Part shown: piece after piece, positions 26,995-36,000 of the stretch
How the letters are laid out: each line of letters opens with the position of its first letter
How positions within the stretch are numbered: position 1 is the stretch's first letter
Assembly (NCBI RefSeq): GCF_014642075.1
Contig: NZ_BMIK01000008.1
Location: 156,033 to 220,032 of the forward strand
DNA: 64,000 nucleotides
From: Parapedobacter defluvii
GTDB lineage: Bacteria; Bacteroidota; Bacteroidia; Sphingobacteriales; Sphingobacteriaceae
Reading direction: 5' to 3'
Made by a program: the position numbers and the translations under genes
Notes under the pieces: generated by a model
Told to the model about the DNA's origin: nothing
Database searches by the model: none
What the model saw: the letters and a program-made list of their open reading frames with translations, nothing else

Positions 26995-28236
26995 TTAATT
27001 GAGATCGGAGCTATTGGTTTTGACCAGAATATCCTTGGCCATCACCATGGGCACCTTGATGTATTTTTTTTCCATATAGTCAATTACCTTCTCGAGCACC
27101 ATTCTTGAATTTGCATCCAACGCATTTACTTCCGTGGCGAAGACTTCGTTGAGCGCGAATGAGCGTATTTCTTTTACCTTTTCAGGGACTTCACGCATAG
27201 CCAACTCTACGCGCCGCTGTTTGAGTATGGGAAGGAACTCACGGATATTGTCGGCGATGATCCGCTCTGCATGGGCAAGCTCATCATAGCGTTGCTGCAG
27301 GTTTTTGGAAGCAATGGCCTGTAGGCCGCTTACTTCTATGTAGTGTATGGGGTGGTGCTGCAGTACTTCAGCGTGTACATCATTGGGAATGGCAAGATCC
27401 ACAATCACCTTTTTATCGGTCTCCCCATTGAGCAACGATTGATACAACTCCGTGTCCACAATTGCTTCGGGGGCTCCGGTGCAGGTAATCAGAATGTCAA
27501 ACCCTCCTTTGTATCGGGGCAGTTCACTCAGCGGATAGGCTTGGGCATTCAGCTCCTTACTCAAAGCCCGGGCGTTTTCCAGTGTCCGATTGAATATGGT
27601 AAAATTGGAAAAACGGTGTTTCTGCAAATACTTAGCAAAGTTCTGGTTGGTTTCTCCGGCTCCGATGATGAGAATACGGGGGTTTTCATGCAATTTAATT
27701 TCCCGCAATTTTCGGTAAGCCAGTGAAACAACAGAAACCGGATTACGGGAGATGTGCGTATGCGTATATACTTCTTTGGCGGTTTTGACCAATCGATCCA
27801 TTACCAACCGCAAAAAATCTCCGGTAAATCCGCTCACACGGCAGCGTTCGTAAGCCTTACGGACCTGGGCAAGGATTTCTTTTTCGCCAACAACCAGGCT
27901 TTCCAAGGAGCAGGACATCCGTAATAAATGATTCAGTGCATCCATACCCTCGTAGGTAGTTACCTGACCGAGGAAGCACTCCAACCGTTCAGAAGGTACA
28001 CAGAAATTCAGCTTATGCATAAATTCCTTGATGAACTCTGGCTTCAGCTCATGTGCCCCATAAAACACAAATTCCACACGGTTACACGTGCCGACATAAA
28101 AAATTTCGGGAATATCAAAGCTGTGTTTAAGATTGATTAACCGGCTTTCCAGCTCCTCATTACAGATAACCAGATTACCTAAATCTTTCAAATCCACATG
28201 TTTGTGGGTGAATGCTATGACTTTGAGATTCTTCAA
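26995..28236 (-). CDS. hemA: Glutamyl-tRNA reductase
   Basis: NADPH-dependent first step of C5 heme synthesis. The catalytic Cys51 is in YVGTCNRVEFV, followed by LLRMSCSLESLVVGEKEILAQVR and the nucleotide-binding ILIIGAGETNQNFAKYL. The C-terminal dimerisation helix is present. Length 413 is normal. It heads the minus-strand hem run and has its own -7 element 31 bases upstream. Confidence 0.96.
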   Translation of the reverse strand: MKNLKVIAFTHKHVDLKDLGNLVICNEELESRLINLKHSFDIPEIFYVGTCNRVEFVFYGAHELKPEFIKEFMHKLNFCVPSERLECFLGQVTTYEGMDALNHLLRMSCSLESLVVGEKEILAQVRKAYERCRVSGFTGDFLRLVMDRLVKTAKEVYTHTHISRNPVSVVSLAYRKLREIKLHENPRILIIGAGETNQNFAKYLQKHRFSNFTIFNRTLENARALSKELNAQAYPLSELPRYKGGFDILITCTGAPEAIVDTELYQSLLNGETDKKVIVDLAIPNDVHAEVLQHHPIHYIEVSGLQAIASKNLQQRYDELAHAERIIADNIREFLPILKQRRVELAMREVPEKVKEIRSFALNEVFATEVNALDANSRMVLEKVIDYMEKKYIKVPMVMAKDILVKTNSSDLN

Positions 28237-28266
28237 GGCTGTCTATACTCCACTAATTTTCGGAAA

Positions 28267-28274
28267 CAAAAGTA
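28267..28274 (-). promoter_or_regulatory. -7 element of the hemA promoter
   Basis: TACTTTTG on the minus strand matches TAnnTTTG exactly, giving a start near 28260 and a 5' leader of about 24 bases. A short inverted repeat CTCTG-TG-CAGAG (28281-28292) sits just upstream and could be an operator. Confidence 0.55.
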
Positions 28275-28390
28275 CAACATCTCTGTGCAGAGGTCTGTCA
28301 GAAATGTGTAAAACACAGATATTTAGAATGTTTATAAATTAGACTGCAATTCTTGTTGTTTCCACCTGTTTTATATCACGATTTTACTGT

Positions 28391-28398
28391 TATCTTTG
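28391..28398 (+). promoter_or_regulatory. -7 element of the galM promoter
   Basis: TATCTTTG matches TAnnTTTG exactly. The start would be near 28405, leaving an unusually long leader of about 88 bases with two hairpins. Confidence 0.5.
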
Positions 28399-28448
28399 CC
28401 AGGGGATGATCCCTGCTTTTACAAACCTTGGGTATTGAACCATTACGA

Positions 28449-28472
28449 AACCTACGCGATGAAGCGTAGGTT
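28449..28472 (+). promoter_or_regulatory. Stable hairpin in the galM 5' leader
   Basis: A perfect 9-bp stem (AACCTACGC 28449-28457 with GCGTAGGTT 28464-28472) closes a GATGAA loop. No T run follows, so it is not a simple terminator. It may stabilise or gate the galM message. Confidence 0.45.
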
Positions 28473-28492
28473 CCACGAGACAGTTTAAGAAC

Positions 28493-29641
28493 ATGAAACA
28501 TAACGCAAGCAAGTCATTGGCCTTTGTTGCCGCAATCGTAGGAATGTCAGCCTGTAATCCACCACAGGAACAATCGGCCCATCAAGCTTCAACGGCTGAA
28601 TTGACCGTATCGCCCGCCGATTTTGAGGCGGAGATTAACGGAGATTCGGTGCATTTATACACCCTTACAAACGGTAAGGCGACAGCGGCTATTACCAATT
28701 ACGGTGCGCGTGTTATCAGTCTCCATGTACCTGATAAAAGTGGAAATTTGGTAGATGTGGTGCTGGGTTATAAAGATTTGGCTTCTTACCGGAAACCGGG
28801 CGAAGGATTTTATGGAGCTGTTGTGGGCAGGTATGGCAACCGTATTGCCAAAGGACGGTTTGAGTTGGACGGCCAAAGTTATCAATTGGAACTCAACGAC
28901 GGGCCCAATACACTGCATGGAGGCACCAATGGGTTTTTCGGGAAGGTGTGGGAAGTAAAACATGTGACCGATAGCAGCCTGGAGCTGCAATATATATCGC
29001 CCGACGGTGATGCGGGGTATCCCGGCAAGCTAGATGCAACCGTCATCTATACGCTTACTTCGGATAATGGTTTGGATATCACATACCGAGCCAGTACCGA
29101 CAAACCGACGGTAGTTAACCTTACCAACCACGCATATTTCAATCTCAGTGGCGAAGGCGACAGTACCATTTTGGATCACCTGCTTACCATTCGCGCAGAC
29201 GGGTATACACCCGTGGATGAAACCCTTATACCGACGGGAGAGATTGCTCCGGTTGAAAATACACCCTTCGATTTCCGTCAGCCTACGGCTATCGGAAAAC
29301 GTATCGATACCGCGGACGCGCAGTTGTTGCTCGGAAAAGGGTATGACCACAATTTTGTGCTTAAGAAAGATCCGGGCCTGCAACTTGTTGCAACCGTTGA
29401 AAGTCCCAAAACGGGTATTGTAATGGATATTTTGACCGAAGAACCGGGCCTGCAGTTTTACAGCGGCAATTTCATGGACAAGGTTCAGAATGCGAAAGGC
29501 GGAAAAACTTATGGTTACCGTTCGGCATTCTGCCTCGAAACGCAGCATTTTCCGGATGCACCGAACCAGCCGGATTTTCCATCAACGGTGCTCGAACCCA
29601 AGGCAGAATACCATACGCGGACCGTATATCGGTTTAGATAG
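28493..29641 (+). CDS. galM: Aldose 1-epimerase (mutarotase) lipoprotein
   Basis: Interconverts alpha and beta anomers of hexoses. A lipobox (GMSAC, Cys21) places it in the periplasm or outer membrane. Family motifs are GRYGNRIAKGRF, NDGPNTLHGG, TVVNLTNHAYFNLSGEG (the catalytic His) and the late TEEPGLQFYSGNF (the catalytic Glu), ending with CLETQHFPDAPNQPDFPS. At 382 residues it is typical of exported Bacteroidota GalM. It stands alone, with a weak hairpin at its stop. Confidence 0.95.
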   Translation: MKHNASKSLAFVAAIVGMSACNPPQEQSAHQASTAELTVSPADFEAEINGDSVHLYTLTNGKATAAITNYGARVISLHVPDKSGNLVDVVLGYKDLASYRKPGEGFYGAVVGRYGNRIAKGRFELDGQSYQLELNDGPNTLHGGTNGFFGKVWEVKHVTDSSLELQYISPDGDAGYPGKLDATVIYTLTSDNGLDITYRASTDKPTVVNLTNHAYFNLSGEGDSTILDHLLTIRADGYTPVDETLIPTGEIAPVENTPFDFRQPTAIGKRIDTADAQLLLGKGYDHNFVLKKDPGLQLVATVESPKTGIVMDILTEEPGLQFYSGNFMDKVQNAKGGKTYGYRSAFCLETQHFPDAPNQPDFPSTVLEPKAEYHTRTVYRFR

Positions 29642-29657
29642 GACGGACTATCTTTTT
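29636..29657 (+). terminator. Weak terminator overlapping the galM stop
   Basis: AGATAG (29636-29641) pairs with CTATCT (29648-29653), followed by five T. The 6-bp stem is A/T-rich, so efficiency is doubtful. Confidence 0.45.
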
Positions 29658-30003
29658 GCCGCTTTTTTCTTCAGTTTTTCGATGTCCCGTTTGATGACTT
29701 TGGCAGGGGCTTTTTCCAATACCGCCAATCATCACTTTTTACAACGGGCTCAAGGCCATCTTCAACTCCCCGTGTGGCCATTTCATCGGTCACATGAAAG
29801 GCATCGAGAACGATTGTCGGATAGAAATCCTTGTTGGTTGTTTGCAGCCGTTGCTGAAGCCAGTTTAGAGAAAAGTATCGCAAACTAAGTACGATGAGGA
29901 TGATGAAGTTTTTTGGCAGTTGCTTGCTGCAAGTCCAGCTGATTTCCCGCGATGCACGTTCCTCTGCCGAAAAATCGAAACCGGCACGGTCGATGATCTG
30001 CAC
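29648..30003 (-). other. 395-base gap with unclear, possibly decayed coding sequence
   Basis: Between galM and the next gene no intact ORF is convincing. On the minus strand one frame is open for 110 codons (30003-29671), and the neighbouring frame, entered near an A run at about 29722, ends in a lysine-rich tail (AKVIKRDIEKLKKKAAKR) that looks like a natural C-terminus. One frameshift would join the two. This could be a broken gene or chance. I recognise no family. Confidence 0.25.
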
Positions 30004-30012
30004 ACATTTTTA

Positions 30013-30020
30013 TATATTTG
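30013..30020 (+). promoter_or_regulatory. -7 element ahead of the secreted protein gene at 30037
   Basis: TATATTTG matches TAnnTTTG and lies 17 bases before the chosen ATG at 30037. It argues against the longer upstream start at 29920, which lies before this promoter. Confidence 0.5.
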
Positions 30021-30036
30021 GGATAATACCCACATT

Positions 30037-31029
30037 ATGAAAAGAATAGTAATCTTTTTGGGGGCGATGGTATGGATCGTGACCGCTCCGGCCCAAGTGG
30101 CTGATAAGCCACTGCCCCACAGCCTGACGCTGGCGGTAAAAGGCGTGTTGGAAAAGCGGCTATCCGGATCGGATATACGCGGAAGAACGGATAGCTTTTT
30201 GATAAGTAAGGATTCATTATCAAGGTTATACACTTTCAATAGCGATGTAAATGAGTTGCTGCCACCGATGACCCTGAGCGAGCTGAACAGTGAGTTGAAT
30301 GTATTGTTAACGGAACAAACGGATGAAGGACTGGCAGGGGAAGTATTTTTCGATACCCACTTGGACAGTGTGGTGGTACGTGTGCAGCCGGCCGCGAATA
30401 CGGACAATATTTTTGTGTCGGGATCCCGGATACCTGAACCGGGCGACGGAATGGAAAGCTTTTCTAAAAGATTGCATGACTATTTACGGGGTGAAATAGC
30501 GGCGGGTCGTATTTCGCAGAAAACGTTTGCCGATATCCGTCACATCGGGGTTTTGGTAACCAATTTTGGTTATTCGGTGAAGGGGCCGAAAAGTGAACGG
30601 TTGGGGAGTATATTGGATAGCTTTTGGGTGGCAGAGAGCCGATCGCGGAATTGGACGATGGGAATATGGAGCGGGTATACAGCGGATGTAAAGGTCGATG
30701 TGAACGTTTTCCCCGAATACCTGAGCGGAAAATCTCCGTGGCCGGAACCACCTACTGAGTGGGCGGTGACGCACGTTATTGCATCGTTTAAAAATGGAAG
30801 GCAGCAGGATCCGTATATCTATTGTACGGAAAGATATGCGTCTGCATTTAAACCCTATACCATGGTGTCCATGGTATATGATCCGATGCTGCAAACCTAT
30901 CGGATGCCCTGCATACACGCCGGTAGTGTGGAGAAATGTCAGCGCTTGGTGGAGGATGTAAAGCGACAGGTGAAGAACACGCCGGATGGGTATGAGAAGA
31001 CTGGGCGTATCTACTTTTACCGGGAATAA
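30037..31029 (+). CDS. Secreted protein of unknown function, possibly TonB-C-like in the middle
   Basis: A 330-residue protein with a signal peptide (MKRIVIFLGAMVWIVTAPAQ). The ATG at 30037 gives this signal; the ORF is open further upstream but without support. A stretch near residue 135, SRIPEPGDGMESFSKRLHDYLR, resembles the PEFPGGMEAF-type element that precedes TonB C-terminal domains in Bacteroidota, and a further HVIASFKNGRQQ segment could be a second copy. The Pro-rich motif and N-terminal membrane anchor of a true TonB are missing. Function unassigned. Confidence 0.6.
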   Translation: MKRIVIFLGAMVWIVTAPAQVADKPLPHSLTLAVKGVLEKRLSGSDIRGRTDSFLISKDSLSRLYTFNSDVNELLPPMTLSELNSELNVLLTEQTDEGLAGEVFFDTHLDSVVVRVQPAANTDNIFVSGSRIPEPGDGMESFSKRLHDYLRGEIAAGRISQKTFADIRHIGVLVTNFGYSVKGPKSERLGSILDSFWVAESRSRNWTMGIWSGYTADVKVDVNVFPEYLSGKSPWPEPPTEWAVTHVIASFKNGRQQDPYIYCTERYASAFKPYTMVSMVYDPMLQTYRMPCIHAGSVEKCQRLVEDVKRQVKNTPDGYEKTGRIYFYRE

Positions 31030-31360
31030 CCAAAAAAAATAAAAACCACCCTTTTTGGGTAGGTACATTCCAGATGGGAATATTTTTCTTTGTGTCAACA
31101 TCTATTAAGTTAAGTTGATGATTGCCTTGCATCAGAAAATACAAAATCTGATTGTAAAAGTGCGCCCATATTCGGATGATTTAGAAGCTTAGGTGCCTTC
31201 GTCATCCGGGTTTTCTGTATTGCGAATCTATTAATTGTGGGCTGACCTAAACCCTGGCCAAGGAACCTTGGTCAATATTGAGAACGGTAGTGATCGGCTG
31301 AAAGGCCGATCCTGCCGATTTTTTTGTATTAGATAGGAGCGCGCTACCGATTTGGCAGGA
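31030..31360 (+). other. 331-base intergenic region rich in stem-loops
   Basis: No ORF is credible here. Plus-strand folds include CGGATGA 31173-31179 with TCATCCG 31202-31208 enclosing GAAG/CTTC and followed by GG and four T, a 9-base inverted repeat around 31255-31274 (TGGCCAAGG with CCTTGGTCA), and a terminator at 31292-31325. The first may end the upstream gene; the rest could be a small RNA with its own terminator. Confidence 0.4.
31292..31325 (+). terminator. Plus-strand Rho-independent terminator
   Basis: GATCGGC (31292-31298) pairs with GCCGATC (31305-31311), and a seven-T run follows shortly after (31319-31325). It is 263 bases from the nearest upstream plus-strand stop, further than expected for that gene. 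Confidence 0.6.
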
Positions 31361-32341
31361 TTACTTTAGTAATTCAGTCTTTACGTAGTTATAGCTCTTT
31401 GCAATGCTTTCGTAAGGATCAATGGTAATGACATCCTGCTCCACGAAGGCATATTGTAAACCGGCGGTGTCTTTTTCAGCCATGATTTTTTTGAAATCAA
31501 TGCTTCCCGTGCCAACTTCGGCATATGAGATTGCTGAGACAATTTCCATTACTGGCTTTTCGTCATAATCCGGTCCTGTTACCTTAGTTGTATTGGACTT
31601 GTCCATGTCTTTGATGTGCCACAACGGGAAACGGCCGGGATGTGTTTCAAAATAGGCAGCGCTGTCGGTACCGGATTTTTCGCTCCAAAACAGATCCAAC
31701 TCAAAGGCCACCAAATCTTTATCGGTATGGTTAATTAAAATATCCAGTCCTTTATTGCCGTCAGTCAGGGTGCGAAATTCCCAAAAATGATTGTGATAGC
31801 CGATTTTCAACCCCGATTTAGCAGCAAGTGCACCACCTTTGTTGAGTTGATCGGCCATAAATTGATAGTTATCAGCCGTCATTTTGTCAATCAGCAACAA
31901 GGGCGGTATGGGAGCGATTACATAGGTTTGTCCTAACTCCGCGGCAATATCGAGGTAAGCTTTTAGCGCCTCTTCATTGCCATCACCGGATGTGAGAAAT
32001 TCGGATAGATCGTAGTGACCGCTGTAAGATTTTAATCCGTTTTCCTGCAACAGCGCCGATAAGTCACGAACTCCGAGCCCCCAAAATTGGATTTGACCGC
32101 TAGCATCGGCTTCTGCGCCGAATGTTTCCACGTGGTTGTACCCAATTTCGGCAACACGTGCAAGTGTGGAAGCAGCATCATCGGCCAATTGATCGCGTAA
32201 AGTATATAGTTGTAAGCCGACTTCTGTCAATGTCGTTTTAGGGGATTGTGCCGAATTGCAGGAAAGAAAAGACGGGGTAACATAAGCCGCAGCGACACCC
32301 AGCCCTGCTTGCTTTAAAAACGTGCGCCTATTGAAATTCAT
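31361..32341 (-). CDS. Exported sugar phosphate isomerase/epimerase-like TIM-barrel protein
   Basis: A 326-residue exported member of the xylose isomerase-like TIM-barrel family. The leader MNFNRRTFLKQAGLG carries an RRTFLK twin-arginine motif and then SFLSC, a possible lipobox. Barrel landmarks: EVGLQLYTLRD, EIGYNHVETFGAE, LKIGYHNHFWEF, LVAFELDLFW and FPLWHIKDMD. These give the usual Glu/Asp/His metal positions. It lies downstream of the NUDIX regulator, 22 bases away, on the same strand. With the oxidoreductase at 42667-43974 it suggests a redox or epimerisation route for the sugars of this locus. Confidence 0.87.
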   Translation of the reverse strand: MNFNRRTFLKQAGLGVAAAYVTPSFLSCNSAQSPKTTLTEVGLQLYTLRDQLADDAASTLARVAEIGYNHVETFGAEADASGQIQFWGLGVRDLSALLQENGLKSYSGHYDLSEFLTSGDGNEEALKAYLDIAAELGQTYVIAPIPPLLLIDKMTADNYQFMADQLNKGGALAAKSGLKIGYHNHFWEFRTLTDGNKGLDILINHTDKDLVAFELDLFWSEKSGTDSAAYFETHPGRFPLWHIKDMDKSNTTKVTGPDYDEKPVMEIVSAISYAEVGTGSIDFKKIMAEKDTAGLQYAFVEQDVITIDPYESIAKSYNYVKTELLK

Positions 32342-32363
32342 ATCGAAGGTTGTTATGTGTGAC

Positions 32364-33062
32364 TTAATATGCTGGATTGGATATGAAATTAAGAAATTTG
32401 GTGAACTTTTCCTTATACGTAGCTTTATCCAGCTTATAGTAAAAAGCTCCTTTTTTTGAGTTTTCTTTGTCTTTGTCGGATTGTTTGATGAGCAGGCCCG
32501 TAGACCTTAATTTGCGGGTAAAATTGCGCTTGTCAAATTCAACGTCATATACCTGCTCATAGAGCGTCATAATTTGAGGGATGGTGAATTTTTCAGGAAG
32601 GAGTTCAAATAATATGGGATGCAGGGCAGCCTTATAACGTAGTTTCTGTTTGGCCTGTTCTACCATTTTGCCGTGGTCAAAGATCAGCCGGGGTATTCGG
32701 TCTAAGGGAAACCACTCTGCGCGATACTCATCGTTCAGTTGCTTTTCGTACTTTTTGATGTCAATTAATGCAAAATAGGTGATGCTGATGGTCCGTTCTA
32801 TGGGATCACGGTTAGGCTCTCCGAAGACCGATAACTGTTCCATGTAAACATTTTTCAGTCCGGTAAGCTGATTAAGTACCCTGGATGCAGCTTCTTCCGG
32901 TTTTTCATTTGGTTGGACGAAACCGCCCATCAGGCTCCATTTGTTTTTTTCTGGCTCAAACCCTCTTTTTATCAGCAATAGTTTTAGATCGTAGCCATCA
33001 AATCCAAAAATAATGCAGTCTACGGCAACTAAGATGGGAGACTGTTTCGCATACTTATTCAT
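32364..33062 (-). CDS. NUDIX-domain transcriptional regulator (NrtR/AraR-like)
   Basis: A 232-residue regulator from Met at 33062; an upstream in-frame start at 33107 would overlap the sensor gene stop. The N-terminal NUDIX fold (about 8-130) binds a sugar or nucleotide ligand. The NUDIX box GGFVQPNEKPEEAASRVLNQ keeps the leading Gly and Glu but has lost the REUxEE catalytic glutamates, so it should sense rather than hydrolyse. The C-terminal winged helix (about 140-232, FTIPQIMTLYEQVYDVEFDKRNFTRKLRSTG) is the DNA-binding part of this family. Relatives control arabinose or NAD genes; here it probably controls the adjacent glycan locus. Confidence 0.85.
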   Translation of the reverse strand: MNKYAKQSPILVAVDCIIFGFDGYDLKLLLIKRGFEPEKNKWSLMGGFVQPNEKPEEAASRVLNQLTGLKNVYMEQLSVFGEPNRDPIERTISITYFALIDIKKYEKQLNDEYRAEWFPLDRIPRLIFDHGKMVEQAKQKLRYKAALHPILFELLPEKFTIPQIMTLYEQVYDVEFDKRNFTRKLRSTGLLIKQSDKDKENSKKGAFYYKLDKATYKEKFTKFLNFISNPAY

Positions 33063-33093
33063 CGGAGGTAAATCTACAAATGTATTCCAAGTT

Positions 33094-36000
33094 TCAAGTG
33101 TTTGCAAATGAGTTTTTTGTTTTCAGCGGTTCTGCCAGGGGATTTTTTTTCGTTTTGCCATACTTTCGTTTGTAATCTGAAGGTTTCATTCCGAAAAGCT
33201 TGGAGAACTGCTCACGGAAATATTTGATATCGTTAAATCCGGCTGCGAATGCAGCTTCCCTGATGGTACAACCCGACTCGACAAGTAACTTGGCAACGGT
33301 GCGCAACCGGATGAAGCGGATGAATTCATTGGCGGATTTGCCGGATATCGATTTGATGCGTTTGTAAAGGTTTGAATGGCTCATCCCGATTTCTTCTGCG
33401 AGAGACTTAACCGTGAAATCGGTATTGTCCAGCTGGCGCTCAACAATGGAAATGCAACGTTGAAGAAAATCACTGTACTCTTTGGATATGTTGTGCGGAT
33501 TGCTTTGCAAGGTTATTTCATTGTAGAAATAAGCCTGCAACTGGCTTCGGCTAGTTAAGAGGTTGGCAACCCTGGCTATCAGAAGCGTATTGTCAAAAGG
33601 TTTCGTAATGTAATCGTCGGCACCTCCTTCGATTCCCTTTAACTTAACGTCTTTTGAGGTGCTTGCTGTGAGGAGTATGAGGGGGATATGGCTAAGAGCG
33701 GGGTCTTGCTTGATGCAGGTGCATAGATCGATGCCAGACATACCGTCCATAACAACATCACTGATCACAATATCCGGTTCATGCTTTTTGATAAATTCCA
33801 GTGCTTCTCTTCCATTTCCCACGGTATACACCGAAAAATCCTTTTTGAAAATCTTCGCAATGTATTGCCTGATCTGTAGGTTGTCGTCAGCTACCAGCAT
33901 GACCGGCTGCTCATCCGGTAAGGGGGCATAATCCGGTGAATTTGTGGCGGGACTGTCTGCTTCGTCCATTTTTTGGGGAGGCTCCTCGGTTAATTCTTCC
34001 AGAAACATGGAATGCTCACCCAGGTCTTCTAATAGGAGGTGCCCCTTAAAATGCTCCTTGCCTTTCAATAGACGGAGTGTAAACTCGCTGCCCCTGTTTT
34101 CCCTGCTTACATAGGAAACGGTACCGTGATGCGACTTTACGAATTTTTTCACGAGGAATAGCCCGATTCCAAAGCCGGAAACCGATTGTTTATTTCCCAG
34201 CCGGTCGCGGTAAAAACGATCAAACAGGGCATCACCGATTTGCGGCGGTACACCACAGCCGGTATCCGATACGGTAATTTCGATATAATGATCCCGCTCG
34301 AGGAGCTTCACCGTTACTGTACCTTGTTCCGGAGTGAATTTGATGGCATTGCTGATCAGGTTAAAGAGACATATCTCCAGCTTTTCACGGTCGCCGAACA
34401 GGTAAACGTTTTCAGCGGCGCAGTGAAACCGGTAATCCAGCGATCGGGAGTCTGCGTGTTGCTTGAAGCACAGAAAGACTTCATGGACAAGGTGTTTTAG
34501 GTCAAGCTTAACCAAGCGTAGGTCGTCCGATTGACTTTCAGCCTTTTGGAACAGCAACAGCTTATCTACCAAGCTCAGAAGCCGCTTGGCGTTGCGGTAC
34601 ACCAACGTCAGACCTTCGATATCCACCGCTTTGTTATTTCCATATAAGATATCCTTCACCGGATTTACAATCAAGGACAACGGTGTGCGGAACTCGTGCG
34701 CGATGTGTGTGAAGAAGGCGAGCTTCTGCTCACTGAGTTCGCGCTCCTTGGCAACCTCCATCCGGGACCATTCGACCTGGTACGTCAACCGGGTTTGCCG
34801 CCGGTCGTAGACGATATATGCATAGACGGCGGAAAGCCCGAGCAGTGCGTATAATCCATACGCCCAATAGGTACGCCACCAGGGTGGCAGCACTTCGATG
34901 GCTAAAACCCGCTCTTCGCTGTTCCACACTCCATTGGCGTCCGTAGACCGGATCCGCAGGCGGTAGCTGCCTTCCCGCAGATTAGAATAGTAGGCGTTGC
35001 GCTGGCGTTCAACGTGGTTCCAGTCTTTGTCCCATCCTTCTAAGTAAAATGCGTAGTTGATTTTATCGGGGAAGGAATATTCGAGGGCCGCAAATCCAAC
35101 CGAAAGGGAAGCATCGTCGTAAGGTAAGACCAGTTTTTCCACCGCGGCGGCGGTTGTCGGTGTCGCCGAAACGCTGTAATCGTGGAGTGGCTTGGTCCCT
35201 GCCCGGATGTCTGTGATGACGATTTTCGGGGCAAGTGGTTCGATAACGACACTATCGGGATAAAAAATGTTAAACCCGTCAATTCCCCCGAACACGAGCT
35301 CCCCCGATTGCAATTCCAATGCTGCGTTGTAGCTGAACTGGTTGCTTTGCAGACCGTCCGACTCGTAAAAATTCTGGAACCGGCCTTCGGCGGGCGAAAA
35401 TTTTGCAATACCATTGTAGGTAGAGAGCCATAGATTTCCGTGATGGTCATCTGCCAGTTGCAGTACCACGTTGCTGGGCAAGCCTTCGGATTCGGTATAG
35501 CGCTTGAAATCACCTGTGTTTTTGTTGAACAGTAACAATCCGCCACCTTCGGTACCTATCCAAAGCTGTTGCTGATCGTTTCTCCGGATGCAGCGTACCG
35601 GATTTCCCATTGGGTAACGCGTAGCACGTCCTCGTGCGAGGTCCAAGTGGATAAGTTCGGCATAGCTGCCTACCCAAAAGGTATCATCGGCATCCTCGAT
35701 GAGGCAGAGTGCGTTGGTTATTCCTGCATTAACGGGTTCGAACCTGCCGTGTTCGCGGTTCAATACGAATAATCCGCCCCCATCCAATGTAGCAGCCCAG
35801 ATCCGCCCTTTGCTGTCTTCCAATAGCTGCCAGATATTGGGGTATTCACTCCCTTTCTGGGGGTGGAAGCAGGGATACGGAATGAATCGCCGGTTTTTCG
35901 CATCCCATCGGTTGATTCCCCCTCCGTACGTACCCACCCAAAGCTGCCCCTGTTGGTCCTGCAGGACACTGGTCACGAAATTGCTGGTGAGGGTGCCGGG

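Noticed and set aside
29920..30036. Upstream extension of the secreted protein at 30037
   Set aside because: It contains the promoter element, and the signal peptide begins at 30037.
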